Positions 53,495-63,636 of a stretch of DNA of 64,000 bases are shown piece after piece; position 1 is the stretch's first letter; each line of letters opens with the position of its first letter. Source of the DNA: Paraburkholderia sp. ZP32-5 (GTDB taxonomy: Bacteria > Pseudomonadota > Gammaproteobacteria > Burkholderiales > Burkholderiaceae); NCBI RefSeq assembly GCF_021390495.1, contig NZ_JAJEJP010000002.1:2232001-2296000 (forward strand). Direction: 5' to 3'. The notes under the pieces are model-generated. The model made no database searches and was not told where the DNA came from. It saw nothing but the letters and a program-made list of their open reading frames with translations. Position numbers and translations under genes: made by a program.

Positions 53495-53988
53495 CGGTAT
53501 CTCACGCTATTGCATTTGCGCGAAGCGGTGAGTCACTGGGTGTGAACCGATTCGCTCAAGTTGGGCAACGCTCCGGGTTTGCAGAGTCCGAGGAAGGCTT
53601 GATGACGAAATACGGATGACGCTGATCCGTGCTGTTCCTTCCTGCGTTGCACTGTGCCCGTGGCAACCCGTGGCCGTCCTGCCCGCGCGTCGATCTTTTT
53701 TGACCGATCGTCCGCTTCTCGTCGATACGCTGCGAGCGCATTGCCGCGTGTCCACCAAGACCGCCCGATGATCCAATGAAACATGCGCTCCGTCGGTTGT
53801 GCATTTGCATGGCAAAGCCTTCGGACACGCAAAGTACTTCATTAAGCAGCATGAAAAACAGCAGTAAGGAAATCGTCATCTATCAGGGTTGCGGGTATAA
53901 CATGAAGCCCTTGGCCATCCTGACGAGTACCCGAGTAAGCAACGGCCAGATTTATCGCCCGGGAAATCGCATTTGACGCGAGCGATCC
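53495..53988. other. Intergenic region, 494 bp
   Basis: Several overlapping short frames on both strands, none with convincing codon use or ribosome site. It holds the promoters of the small membrane protein and the AraC regulator. No repeat stands out. Confidence 0.5.
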
Positions 53989-54987
53989 ATGGATGCAGTC
54001 TCTGATGTTCTGCGCGCGGTTCGTCTGAGCGGCGCTGTGTTTCTGAACGGGACCTTCACCGCGCCGTGGTGTCTGATCGGCCGTACCGATGCCGCGCTGT
54101 GCGGCGCTTATTTGCCGCCTTCCGAGCGCGTCGTTTCCTATCATCTGGTCATCGAGGGGAGCTGTTGGGCGACGCTGGCCGACGATCCCGGCTCGGCTAT
54201 TCACGTCCAGGCCGGCGAACTGCTCGTCGTACCTCAAGGCGAAACGCACATCATGGGCAGCGCGACCGATCTTTGCCCGGTGCCGTCGGAGTCGCTACTG
54301 GCCGCGCAAATGGCGGTCGCACCTGGTGAAGTGATGACGCTGTCCCATGGTGGTGGCGGCAGCGCGACGCGTATCGTGTGCGGCTTTCTGGCCTGCGACG
54401 ATACGTTGAGCAATCCACTGCTCTCCTCGCTGCCGCGACTCTTCAAGATCGATATGCGCCACGATCCGCGTGCTGCGTGGCTCGAGTCATCGCTCAGACT
54501 TGCAGCCGCCGAAGCAGCCGAATCGCGCGCGGGCGGCACGATCGTGCTTGCGCGGCTATCGGAACTGCTGTTTGTCGAAGCGATCCGCAACTGTATTGAA
54601 GCGCTACCAGAGAACCAGACAGGATGGCTCGCCGGTGTGCGCGACCGCTACATCGGCCGCGCGCTTTCATTGCTTCATACGCAAGCGGCGCATCCGTGGA
54701 CCGTCGATGAACTCGCGCGCAAAGTGGGCCTGTCGCGCTCCGCATTGGCGCAACGCTTTACCGATCTTCTCGGACAGCCGCCGATGCAATACCTCGCGAA
54801 ATGGCGCATGCAGATTGCCGCGCAAGAACTTCTGATCGGCAGCAAGCCGCTCAACGCCGTGGCGGAACAAATCGGCTATGAGTCGGAAGCTGCGTTCAGT
54901 CGCGCATTCCGGCGCGAATTCGGCATGCCGCCCGCCGGCTGGCGTAAAAGCAAGGCGAAGACGAACGGTGTGGCTGCATCGGCATAG
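53989..54987 (+). CDS. AraC-family transcriptional regulator with cupin sensor domain
   Basis: A 332-residue regulator. The N-terminal cupin_6-type domain spans about 5-200 (VVSYHLVIEGSCWA, AGELLVVPQGETHIMG). The C-terminal AraC domain has two helix-turn-helices (about 225-320): WTVDELARKVGLSRSALAQRFTDLLGQPPMQYL and NAVAEQIGYESEAAFSRAFRREFGMPPAGWR. It stands alone, so its target is not evident. Confidence 0.9.
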   Translation: MDAVSDVLRAVRLSGAVFLNGTFTAPWCLIGRTDAALCGAYLPPSERVVSYHLVIEGSCWATLADDPGSAIHVQAGELLVVPQGETHIMGSATDLCPVPSESLLAAQMAVAPGEVMTLSHGGGGSATRIVCGFLACDDTLSNPLLSSLPRLFKIDMRHDPRAAWLESSLRLAAAEAAESRAGGTIVLARLSELLFVEAIRNCIEALPENQTGWLAGVRDRYIGRALSLLHTQAAHPWTVDELARKVGLSRSALAQRFTDLLGQPPMQYLAKWRMQIAAQELLIGSKPLNAVAEQIGYESEAAFSRAFRREFGMPPAGWRKSKAKTNGVAASA

Positions 54988-55172
54988 CCCGTGCTGTGGC
55001 GCTGGCGCGCTCGCTACAACGTGGCGCCAAGCGACTGAAAACATCGTCCGCGGAAAGTCTCGTCCCGCGTAGGGCTCGGCTAACACGCGACAAGCGCGCA
55101 TGTTGTTCAGCAGAACCTGCATTACTGCCTTTTCCATCCTAGTCTTGATCTCATGATCCTGGCCGGCGCGCG

Positions 55173-57167
55173 GTGAGTAATGTGCAGAACAATGACCTTG
55201 GCGTAGCTGCTTATCTTCGGCAACACCGTGGACTGTTGACGCGCCGGTGGCTCCGGGCGGTGCGGCAGCAGATGCAGATTCACCCGGATTGCAATGAAGC
55301 GGTAGTCGGCCTGATCAACCAGCTGCCGCTGCTTTTTGACGAGTTGTGCGCGGTGTTGGCGAATACCGCTGCGCCAGGCCTTGCAATCCATGCCGCGAAG
55401 GATGCGCGCTCCCACGCCAGGGAACGCTGGCGGCAGGGTTTCGCGCTCGAAGAACTGTACATGGAGCTGGATCTGTTGCAGCGCTGCGTCAACGCAGCGG
55501 TACGCGAGTACTTTGCCGAGATCAATTCCCGTACGGCGCAGCAGGAAGTTCATGAAGCGATCGACCGGTTCTTCAGCGCCGCTACCCGCAATGCGATCCG
55601 TCAGTTCCGTTCAGAACAGGAGCGGCACGTCGCCGACGCGCTCGCCGAACGGGAGCGGGCTCTTGCGGCACAGCGCAAAAGCGATGAACGTCTGAGGATT
55701 GCCGCGGAGGCCGCCGGTCTGGGCATTTTCGAATGGGATCCGCGAACCGACTGTGCCGTTTGGGAAAACGCCCGCATGTACGAAATCACCGGGCAACCCA
55801 AAGAGCTTGGCCCAATGAGCGCCAGGCAGTTCATCGACACACTCGTTCATCCCGACGATAGGCCCAGGGTCAACGCCGCAATGCATGCGGCGACCTCCGC
55901 CGCGGCCGATATCCACGAGATCTTCAGAATTCGCAAGCTGCAATCCGGTACGCAGCGCATGATCGAAGCATCCGGACGATTCGTGCCTGAGGTATCCGGG
56001 ACCGGATGTGTGTTCGTCGGCACGCTGAGGGACGTGACGGCGCGCGTAGAAGCGGAAGAAGCACTGAAACTCGCCGACCGACGCAAAGACGTATTCCTCG
56101 CCACGCTCGCGCACGAGTTGCGCAACCCGCTCGCGCCGGTCGTCAATGCAGCGGCGCTTTTGCAGCGGCCAGGCATCTCTGCCGACAAACTGCTATGGGT
56201 ACACGGGATCATCGATCGCCATGCGAGTCATCTGGCGCATCTGATCGACGACCTGCTCGATCTTTCGCGAATCGCGGCCGGAAAAATTACGCTGCGCGAA
56301 CAACCATTCGACCTGAAGACCGCGGTCGACCAATCGATCGAGATCAACGCGCCGACGGCCGCGCAACGCGGGCACCGGATCGAAGTCATCGACACGTCGC
56401 CGCTGCCGCTCTATGTGAATGGCGACCTGACACGGATCACGCAGATCATCTCTAACCTTCTCGACAACGCAATCAAATACACGGCCAATAGCGGACATAT
56501 CCGGTTGAAAGTGGGACGCGAAGACAGCTATGCGTCCATCTCGGTTGAAGACAACGGCATCGGCATGGACCCCGATCTGATCCCGTCGCTGTTCGAGATG
56601 TTCGAGCAGGAGCCCGCCGCGCCGACAGGACGCAAATCGGGCCTCGGCATAGGGCTGACTGTCGCGCGCTCGCTCGTCGAGATGCATCATGGAACGATCG
56701 TCGCGTCCAGCGGCGGCCGTGGACACGGTAGCTGCTTCACCGTTCGGCTACCGTTGTGCGATGCCCCTGAAGCAGCCATCGCCGGCATGGCGCCGGACCC
56801 GTCCGCAGCAAAAGAAGCTCGCCGCGTGCTGATTGTCGACGACAACGTTGACGCGGCCACGTCGCTAGCCGTGCTGCTCGACGATCAAGAGGTACGTGTG
56901 GCATTCAACGGACAGCAGGCACTCGAGATTGCGCGGGACTTCGATCCCGAGATCGTGCTGCTCGACCTTGGCTTGCCCGATCTCACCGGCTATGAAGTCG
57001 CCAGACGTCTCAGAGAGGAATATGCCGGCAAGAATATGTTCATCGCCGCGCTGACCGGATATGGGCAACCCGAAGACAGGGAACGCACGCAACGCGCGGG
57101 GTTTGATCAGCACATCGTCAAGCCCGCGCGCCCCGAGGAAATCATCGCGCTGATTCGAACCGCGTAG
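55173..57167 (+). CDS. Hybrid sensor histidine kinase with PAS and receiver domains
   Basis: A 664-residue soluble kinase with a GTG start. An RsbRD-N-like helical domain (about 10-115) is followed by a PAS domain (about 165-290, AGLGIFEWDPRTDCAVWEN). Then come the phospho-accepting H314 in LAHELRNPLAPVVNAA, the ATPase domain with NLLDNAIKYT and VEDNGIGM, and a C-terminal receiver with D598 in LLDLGLPDLTGYE. There are no membrane segments. The RsbRD-type N-terminus suggests stress or oxygen sensing. Confidence 0.9.
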   Translation: MSNVQNNDLGVAAYLRQHRGLLTRRWLRAVRQQMQIHPDCNEAVVGLINQLPLLFDELCAVLANTAAPGLAIHAAKDARSHARERWRQGFALEELYMELDLLQRCVNAAVREYFAEINSRTAQQEVHEAIDRFFSAATRNAIRQFRSEQERHVADALAERERALAAQRKSDERLRIAAEAAGLGIFEWDPRTDCAVWENARMYEITGQPKELGPMSARQFIDTLVHPDDRPRVNAAMHAATSAAADIHEIFRIRKLQSGTQRMIEASGRFVPEVSGTGCVFVGTLRDVTARVEAEEALKLADRRKDVFLATLAHELRNPLAPVVNAAALLQRPGISADKLLWVHGIIDRHASHLAHLIDDLLDLSRIAAGKITLREQPFDLKTAVDQSIEINAPTAAQRGHRIEVIDTSPLPLYVNGDLTRITQIISNLLDNAIKYTANSGHIRLKVGREDSYASISVEDNGIGMDPDLIPSLFEMFEQEPAAPTGRKSGLGIGLTVARSLVEMHHGTIVASSGGRGHGSCFTVRLPLCDAPEAAIAGMAPDPSAAKEARRVLIVDDNVDAATSLAVLLDDQEVRVAFNGQQALEIARDFDPEIVLLDLGLPDLTGYEVARRLREEYAGKNMFIAALTGYGQPEDRERTQRAGFDQHIVKPARPEEIIALIRTA

Positions 57168-57179
57168 GCATTGCGCTCG

Positions 57180-58436
57180 TCAGGGAATTCGAAACAGACG
57201 ACGTGTCGACGACGCCAACGTCCCAAACATGCTTCCCTGCCCGTCGCCTCGCTGCGCGGCGATGCCGAGTGCCGCTCTTGTCGTCGCGAGTCCACTCGCA
57301 GTGACAGCGTCGCGGCCGAAACTCTCCGCGACCGTGAGATCGACGATACGCATCGCAGCTTTGTCGCGCATCCGCGATTGAGCGCTACTCTCGTTTGCGT
57401 CGGTACTTAGACTCAATGTTGCCTCGACGAGCTTGTTCGTCCACAGCGACAGTGCCTCGGCGGGAACGCCTGCGTCGCGCACGAGTGTTCTGCCACATTC
57501 GATCGCCGCGACATGGATAGCCGCGCCTTCCGTCACACCGAGCGCGCAGCGACGACCCGCCGCACCGCCTGAACGCGCGGAACGCAGCGACGGCGTCAGC
57601 CCAGTCGTGCGCGCTATCCAGTCCTCGACCGCGCTCAGATATGCACGCGAGCCCATCGCCAGATCGCAATCAAAGACTGCATCGGCGTGCGTCACCGCAT
57701 GCCTCAACGTAAGCAGCCAGTATCCGACGAAAGCGCGATAGGCCTCGGCCGGCGTGATGCGGGAGACGTGTGCCTTGCAGACGGCGAGACAGCCGTCGAT
57801 CGTCAGTTCGTCGATCGACTGAAGCTCGCGCGGCAAAACGATCTGCAGGCTCGCGAGTACCTGTTCGACGAGCGGCACGCGCCGATTGAGCGCGAGCACC
57901 ATAAACGGCAGTGCGACGAAGTGAGCGTTGCGATGCAGCGCGAACAGATCCCAGCACGACTGCCACTGCAACAGCGGGCTCTTTGCGACGACGACATGCA
58001 CCACGTCCGGGAAGGTTTCACGAAACCACGCGAGCCGGCCGAGCGAGCGGCAGAACTTGAAAACCGGTACACGTTGCCGCTCAGATGCGCGAGCGATCAA
58101 CATGCGCAGGTATTGCTCGATTCCGGCCGCGTGCTCAGGCTTCGCGTCCGCGAACCGGTCGATCGAAAACGCCGCGTCGAATCCAGCGATGCCGCGTCCG
58201 CCAGACTCGATCAGATCGGCGAACTCCGCGAAATACGGTGCGTCGAGCCGTGGATGACCCGAGCGCCAGCTGTTCGACGTACTGCTCGCGAGCGTCGCCG
58301 CGTCGATCGACGCAAGCATTTCATGCAAAGGCTCGTAGTAAGCCAATACGCCGTCCAGCGCGCGAAAACACGACCATAGCCAAGTGCCGGCTGTCCGGTA
58401 TCCGGTGTGCAGAAACACCGCTTGAGTTGAAGTCAT
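57180..58436 (-). CDS. Sulfotransferase-like protein
   Basis: A 418-residue protein with an N-terminal P-loop, FLHTGYRTAGTWLWSCFR, that resembles the 5'-PSB motif binding PAPS in sulfotransferases. A later VVAKSPLLQWQS could be the 3'-PB region. Length exceeds simple sulfotransferases by about 100 residues. It lies beside two GT9 genes on the same strand, so it may modify a surface glycan. Family assignment is based on motifs only. Confidence 0.6.
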   Translation of the reverse strand: MTSTQAVFLHTGYRTAGTWLWSCFRALDGVLAYYEPLHEMLASIDAATLASSTSNSWRSGHPRLDAPYFAEFADLIESGGRGIAGFDAAFSIDRFADAKPEHAAGIEQYLRMLIARASERQRVPVFKFCRSLGRLAWFRETFPDVVHVVVAKSPLLQWQSCWDLFALHRNAHFVALPFMVLALNRRVPLVEQVLASLQIVLPRELQSIDELTIDGCLAVCKAHVSRITPAEAYRAFVGYWLLTLRHAVTHADAVFDCDLAMGSRAYLSAVEDWIARTTGLTPSLRSARSGGAAGRRCALGVTEGAAIHVAAIECGRTLVRDAGVPAEALSLWTNKLVEATLSLSTDANESSAQSRMRDKAAMRIVDLTVAESFGRDAVTASGLATTRAALGIAAQRGDGQGSMFGTLASSTRRLFRIP

Positions 58437-58472
58437 CGGAATGGCGAAATCATTGAATGCGACGGGTCGCTA

Positions 58473-58504
58473 ACGCGTCAGCGCATCAGCGCATCAGCGC
58501 GTCA
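58473..58504. repeat. 8-bp tandem repeat spanning the GT9 stop codon
   Basis: Four near-identical units of GCGCATCA (ACGCGTCA, two exact copies, GCGCGTCA). The stop of the GT9 gene lies inside it. Confidence 0.75.
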
Positions 58505-59444
58505 GCGCGCCGTCGACGCTTGAAGCGCTATCGTCGCGCACGATGCTCCTGAAGGCCGCCATCACGCGGCTGCAGGTCAGCGTTTGACGCCAGAAGCGTT
58601 CCTTGAGCCCCGCGGTTGGCACCCACTGCCACGGCAGCACGACCCTGACGGTGCCCCACGCGGGACGCCAGCGTTCGGAGACCCCGCGACGTCTGAACAG
58701 GCTGATCGTCGGCACCCGCAGATTGGAGGCAAGATGGCCGACACCCGAATCGTTGCCGATGAACCAGCCCGACTCGTAGAGCCAGCTCGCGAGTGCATCG
58801 ACACTATCGAACTCGGGCATCGCAATGCCCGCACGCTCCAGTGCGCGCCAGCGTTCACGCTCATGCGGCGCAATCACGAAATGCACTTCATAGCCGCGCT
58901 TGCTCAACTGCCGCGCGAGGCGAATAAAACGCGCCGCCAGCCAGCGCTTGTCTTCGGTGCTCGCCTCCGGATGAATCGCGACGCGCCGCTGATGGATACG
59001 ATGCCGCAGCGTGGCCGGCGGCGTAATTCCATTTCCGGTCACGACTTCGCGCAAGCCGAGCGAGTCGCGGCAGAAGTCCGCGAAGCGCTCCGCCATGCAA
59101 CCGGGACGATCGCCAAAGATCACGTCATCGAGATCGCGCACGTTGGGATGGACATCGCGCAGATGCGCCAATGGCTGGTGCCGGTGCATCTGCAGCACGA
59201 CGTCATACGGCGCGAATGCAGCTCGTGCGTCGGTGCCATGCGGCAGCGGGTAAATTGCAATACGCGGAAACCACTGCCGCAGCGCATGCGCTTGCGAGCC
59301 GAAGACCGTCACGTCGACGCCGGCCTGATGCAGGTTGTACGCGATCGTCATCAACACCAGTGTGTCGCCGAGCGCGTTCGACATCGATATCGCGATTCGT
59401 CCGTGATACTGAGCACCGTCGTCACGCGACGCCGGCTCGCTCAT
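58494..59444 (-). CDS. GT9-family glycosyltransferase (heptosyltransferase-like), copy 2
   Basis: A 316-residue glycosyltransferase; the ATG at 59444 overlaps the stop of the next upstream gene by 4 nt. The N-terminal RIAISMSNALGDTLVLMTIAYNL and the donor-site WFIGNDSGVGHLASNLRVPTISLF are GT9 features. It is about half identical to its neighbour, so the pair is a tandem duplication. Shorter than LPS heptosyltransferases (about 320-350). Confidence 0.85.
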   Translation of the reverse strand: MSEPASRDDGAQYHGRIAISMSNALGDTLVLMTIAYNLHQAGVDVTVFGSQAHALRQWFPRIAIYPLPHGTDARAAFAPYDVVLQMHRHQPLAHLRDVHPNVRDLDDVIFGDRPGCMAERFADFCRDSLGLREVVTGNGITPPATLRHRIHQRRVAIHPEASTEDKRWLAARFIRLARQLSKRGYEVHFVIAPHERERWRALERAGIAMPEFDSVDALASWLYESGWFIGNDSGVGHLASNLRVPTISLFRRRGVSERWRPAWGTVRVVLPWQWVPTAGLKERFWRQTLTCSRVMAAFRSIVRDDSASSVDGALTR

Positions 59445-60343
59445 GACGCGCTCGCGTATAAACGCTCGAATGCCTGCATGACCGTGCCGACGGTCAGCAT
59501 ATATTTCCAGTAACGTTCCTTCAGATAGCTGGTCGGCAAATAGTTGCTTCCGACCAGCACGTGACCAACGCCCCAACTGGGCCGCCACGTGCGCGCAAGC
59601 CCGTTGCGCATGAACAGCGACAGCGTGGGCACGCGCAGATTCGAAGCCAGATGGCCGACACCCGAGTCGTTGCCGATGAACCAGCCTGATTCGTAGATCA
59701 ACGCGGCGACCTCGGCGAGCGAATCGAGCTTCGGCACCGACAGGCCGCTTCGTTCGAGATGCGCCCACTCGGTACGCTCCTGCGCCGCGACGACGAACTG
59801 CGGACTGAAGCCGCGCTCGCGCAGCACTTGCGCGAGCTGGATGAATCGCGACGCGAGCCAGCGTTTATCCGACGTGCTCGCCATCGGATGAATCGCGACC
59901 CTGCGCATATGCTTGCGATGCTGCAGCTTGAGCGGCGCGCAGATGCCGTTGTCCTTGCCGGCCTCACCCAGGCCGATTTCTTCACGACAGCAGCGCGCGA
60001 GCCGCTCCGCCATCGCCTCATGCGAATGCGCCCGGCAAACATGATCGAGCAGCATCACGTTGTGATGTCGCCGGTCGAGGTCCGCGAATGGTCGATCGCG
60101 ATGCAGCTGAATTACCAGATCGAAGTCGCGGAGTTGTTCGTCCAGATCCTTTTCATCGAGCTCATGCCGTATATCCGTGTTCGGGAACCAGTCTTTCAGA
60201 TACACCGCCTGACGACCGAATACCGTGACCTCGATGCCGCTATTTCGCAGGTTGCGCGCGACCGTCATCATCAGCAGCGAATCGCCCAACGCTGGTGACA
60301 GCACGATCGCCACACGCGAACTCACCGGAATAACACGTCGCAT
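59441..60343 (-). CDS. GT9-family glycosyltransferase (heptosyltransferase-like), copy 1
   Basis: A 300-residue paralogue of the next gene. The ATG at 60343 is chosen over the TTG at 60346, with GGAG 8 nt upstream. It contains RVAIVLSPALGDSLLMMTVARNL and WFIGNDSGVGHLASNLRVPTLSLF. A role in assembling a surface polysaccharide or LPS core is inferred from the family. It is coupled to the second copy by an ATGA overlap. Confidence 0.86.
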   Translation of the reverse strand: MRRVIPVSSRVAIVLSPALGDSLLMMTVARNLRNSGIEVTVFGRQAVYLKDWFPNTDIRHELDEKDLDEQLRDFDLVIQLHRDRPFADLDRRHHNVMLLDHVCRAHSHEAMAERLARCCREEIGLGEAGKDNGICAPLKLQHRKHMRRVAIHPMASTSDKRWLASRFIQLAQVLRERGFSPQFVVAAQERTEWAHLERSGLSVPKLDSLAEVAALIYESGWFIGNDSGVGHLASNLRVPTLSLFMRNGLARTWRPSWGVGHVLVGSNYLPTSYLKERYWKYMLTVGTVMQAFERLYASAS

Positions 60344-60490
60344 CAAACTGCTCCACGGATATTGCGCGCATTGCCGGACGACCCCGATTGAACGGAGAAC
60401 CCCTTGCGTCGAACACAGCGCAGTCTATATTTCGGAGCAGTTACTTGAGTTACGAACCTCGTTACGGATATTTACGACGGAATGCCAATG

Positions 60491-61831
60491 TCAGGAACTG
60501 TACGTCGAATCGAGCTTCGCGCCGATCGCCGCATTGACATCGCCATCGACACGGCGATAGCGAATGCACAACGAACAGATCAGCAACAACACCCCTGACA
60601 TTGCGAAGAACGTCAGCGCATACGAATACGAACCTGTTTCCTTGATGATCAGGCCGATCAGAATAGTTGTTATCGCATTGAAAGCAGTGGCGCCGAAATT
60701 CATCGAACCGCCGACCAGACCAATCTTTTCCGATGCGACGAGCATCGTTGGAATAGCCCAATACAGATTGCTCCAGCGCGTAAAGAACAATGCAACCGCC
60801 AGAACGACGACGATCGTGGTGATGTCGTGAAGATGCGCAACCGCGAACAGCGCGGTAGTAGCGATGACCGCTGAAATGCCGAAAACGATGCGGCACGCTA
60901 CGCCCCGTGACACGTTGCGACGAATCAACAGATCCAGCACCGAGCCGCCGACGATTTCTCCGACAAAGCCGGACAGAAAAATAATGAAAGAAAAGCCGCC
61001 CACCGCGCTAATTTCGAGCTTCTGGGTATTGGCCAGATAGCTCGGCATCCACGAAAGCAGGCCGACCCACATCGTGTTGCAGCAGATCCAGCCGATGAAC
61101 ATCAACCAGATCGAAGGGCTGCTGAAGATCTGTTTGTTGGTGACCGGACGGTCCGTCTTCGTGTCGTAATCGTCGCGCTGGCCTTCCGTAATGTAGGCGC
61201 GTTCCAGTTCGTTGACGCGCGGGTGGGCCTGCGGCGTATCGCGTATGTACCACCACGCAAATGCGCCGCAGGCAATCGTGCCAAGACCCGCGATCAGAAA
61301 GGCAAGCCGCCACGATCCAAGCGCCGATATCAGCGCGGCGATGATCACCGATCCAAACGCGGCGCCAAGCGGCGCGCCGCCATCCAGCAGTGCTGCGCCG
61401 CGGCCGCGTTCCTTCAGCGGCATCCATGTTGCGTTGAGCTTGCTCGCGCACGGATAAACGGGTCCTTCGGCCGCGCCTAGTCCGAGCCGGCTGAACGCGA
61501 GCATCGCGGAGCTGGTCGCGGTCGCGCCCAGACACTGAAATAGCCCCCATATCATCGCGGCACCGGCAATCACGATACGAGGTTTAAGCCAGTCAGCCAG
61601 CACGCCGCCCGGAATCTGCATCGCGCAATAGGTCCAAAAGAATGCGCTCAACAAAAAGCCCTGTTGCGCGGCGGAAAGCTTGAACTCCGCGCTAATGACA
61701 GGAAGTGCGACGGACAGCGATGCCCGGTCCACATAGTTGATGCTGACCAGTAGCAAAAGCAGAAAGAAGATCCGCCAACGCACGCCGCTGCGGCGCGGCA
61801 GCACCGACGGGTTATCTCCATGAGCATTCAT
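60491..61831 (-). CDS. MFS transporter, anion:cation symporter type
   Basis: A 446-residue permease of the ACS-like branch. The N-terminal INYVDRASLSVALPVISAEFKLS and the SRLGLGAAEGPVYPCASKLNATWMP segments are typical of organic-acid (hexuronate, galactonate, phthalate) symporters. Twelve hydrophobic segments are present. It follows the MmgE/PrpD gene by 158 bp, so it may import that enzyme's substrate. Confidence 0.87.
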   Translation of the reverse strand: MNAHGDNPSVLPRRSGVRWRIFFLLLLLVSINYVDRASLSVALPVISAEFKLSAAQQGFLLSAFFWTYCAMQIPGGVLADWLKPRIVIAGAAMIWGLFQCLGATATSSAMLAFSRLGLGAAEGPVYPCASKLNATWMPLKERGRGAALLDGGAPLGAAFGSVIIAALISALGSWRLAFLIAGLGTIACGAFAWWYIRDTPQAHPRVNELERAYITEGQRDDYDTKTDRPVTNKQIFSSPSIWLMFIGWICCNTMWVGLLSWMPSYLANTQKLEISAVGGFSFIIFLSGFVGEIVGGSVLDLLIRRNVSRGVACRIVFGISAVIATTALFAVAHLHDITTIVVVLAVALFFTRWSNLYWAIPTMLVASEKIGLVGGSMNFGATAFNAITTILIGLIIKETGSYSYALTFFAMSGVLLLICSLCIRYRRVDGDVNAAIGAKLDSTYSS

Positions 61832-61989
61832 TTGTCTCTCTCCATTTCCAGATGGAAACCTGTGTGCGCGGGCGCTTATAGTGGGCCTCGTCGCGTTGGC
61901 TGTTGCTGCGGCTGCTGTGGTCCGCGTAAGCGTTGCCTGCGTTGGGCGGCGTGATTCTTTTTATGTACCGCCCAGACGCGACTTCATCG

Positions 61990-63450
61990 TCAGGCTGGCA
62001 AAACAAACGGCGTGAAGAGCTTCGAGATATCGTCCAGATTCTCGAAGTCCCACAGCAGTGCGAGCGCGGCGTTCGCCTGCTGCGCGCCGATCACATCATC
62101 GGCGTTCTTGTGGAACTTGACTTCGAAGTCCGCGCGAGTCATCGGATGCGTCGCAAAGCCCGGCACGTCGTCGACGCGCTTGCTATACGTCTTACCGTTG
62201 TCCAGCGTCGCGGTGACCACGGTGACGTAATACTTGGGAAACAGCTTTGTAAGCTCGGGATCGGCGACGACGGTCGTGCGCTTCATCAACGCGAGCGCCT
62301 TAGGATCGTGCAGTGCTTCCTGCCGGTAACTGTTCAAACCGATATCACCGTCCAGCATCGCCCGAACGGTGACATAGGGCAGGCTATGGTCCGCCGTCTC
62401 ACTCGATGCGGGCGCCCACTTTTCCTTGTCCAACCCCGCGGTAAAGCGTCCCTGCTGCGACGTCCTGATTTCGATAGCTGTGATGCGACTCAAGTCGCCC
62501 ACCTGCTTCGCAACGTCAATGCCGGCGATGATCGCCGTTTGCGTCAGAACCTGCGCGGGATAGAACTTCACGGCGCAGTCGCGGATCTTGAAGCGTTGGG
62601 TCTTGTTGCCGAAGGCGGACGTATCCACCGTGAACGGGCCCGTCACCTGTTTGAATAGCCCAGCCTCGCCCTCGAATATCGGCGATGGTCCAGTGATGCC
62701 GCCGCGCGCTAGTTCGGCCGCGAACACGCCGTTTCGGGTCGCGTCCGCATCGGCGAGCCCTTTCCAGTTCGACATCGTTTGCACTCGCGTCTGGTTCAGC
62801 GCGATATGACCGTTGATGGCGATATTCACGGCCTGCGTCAATTGCGCGGGCGTCAGCTTCATCAGCTTGCCGCTCGCGAGAGCGGCGGCCGGCAAGCTGT
62901 AGATCGGGTGGTCCCAACCGCGCGAACTCGCGGATGCACCGTCCATTAAGCGGCAATCGATCTCATAGGCGATCGCGATCGCCAGAATCACATCGCGGCC
63001 ATGCGCCTTCTGCGCTTCGCCTTGCGCGAGACATGCCGTCGCGTTGTCGCTCGGGTGTCCGATCTCTTTGCCCGCATAGACATCGTTGAGATCGTAATAG
63101 CGAATCGCGGCGCCGTTAGCGAATGCGGCCAATGCGGGCGAGGTTCGCGCCGACGTCCCCATTACGGTGGATGTCCCGTTACCGCCGGAATCAGCCAGCG
63201 CGACCTCGCGCGCAATTTCTACCGGGCGCTGTTTCAGCGCCGCCACGCCGCAGCCTAATGCGTCGGCGAGATGTGTTTTGACTGCTTCGATGGTTGCCGG
63301 ATCGAGATCGTCATACGTCAGCGAGTACGTGTAGTCGGCCAGACGCTCGGCAATGTTCTTCGTTTCTTCCGCTCGCAGCGCGGTCATTGGAAACCCCAGC
63401 CCGCTTGCGGCCAGAGTGGAAAGCATCGATACGAAACTCCTACGATTCAT
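61990..63450 (-). CDS. MmgE/PrpD-family protein with Tat signal
   Basis: A 486-residue member of the 2-methylcitrate dehydratase/cis-aconitate decarboxylase/iminodisuccinate epimerase superfamily. Internal motifs include HLADALGCGVAAL, DLNDVYAGKEIGHPSDN and VKFYPAQVLTQTAI. It begins MNRRSFVSMLSTLAASGLGF, a twin-arginine (RRSFV) signal with ALRA-EE as probable cleavage site, so it is probably exported folded, which is unusual for this family. It may act on an organic acid taken up by the downstream MFS protein. Confidence 0.83.
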   Translation of the reverse strand: MNRRSFVSMLSTLAASGLGFPMTALRAEETKNIAERLADYTYSLTYDDLDPATIEAVKTHLADALGCGVAALKQRPVEIAREVALADSGGNGTSTVMGTSARTSPALAAFANGAAIRYYDLNDVYAGKEIGHPSDNATACLAQGEAQKAHGRDVILAIAIAYEIDCRLMDGASASSRGWDHPIYSLPAAALASGKLMKLTPAQLTQAVNIAINGHIALNQTRVQTMSNWKGLADADATRNGVFAAELARGGITGPSPIFEGEAGLFKQVTGPFTVDTSAFGNKTQRFKIRDCAVKFYPAQVLTQTAIIAGIDVAKQVGDLSRITAIEIRTSQQGRFTAGLDKEKWAPASSETADHSLPYVTVRAMLDGDIGLNSYRQEALHDPKALALMKRTTVVADPELTKLFPKYYVTVVTATLDNGKTYSKRVDDVPGFATHPMTRADFEVKFHKNADDVIGAQQANAALALLWDFENLDDISKLFTPFVLPA

Positions 63451-63636
63451 CGGTTGTCTCCGCCGTTCTTGTAGTTGAATTCACTGTTGAACGATGGTAT
63501 CGACAACCTCTTCGCGGAAAAACAATCGTAACCTTGCTTCAATACATAGATCTTCTATCTTCCGGGCGGGTCAATACGTGCCTTATTACACGTTACATAA
63601 CAAAGCGCTTACGTCTCTCCACTTACGTTTCCTCGC

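Noticed and set aside
53507..53879. Three overlapping minus-strand ORFs of about 100 codons
   Set aside because: They overlap in all three frames with unlike compositions and no ribosome sites; no one frame stands out as coding.
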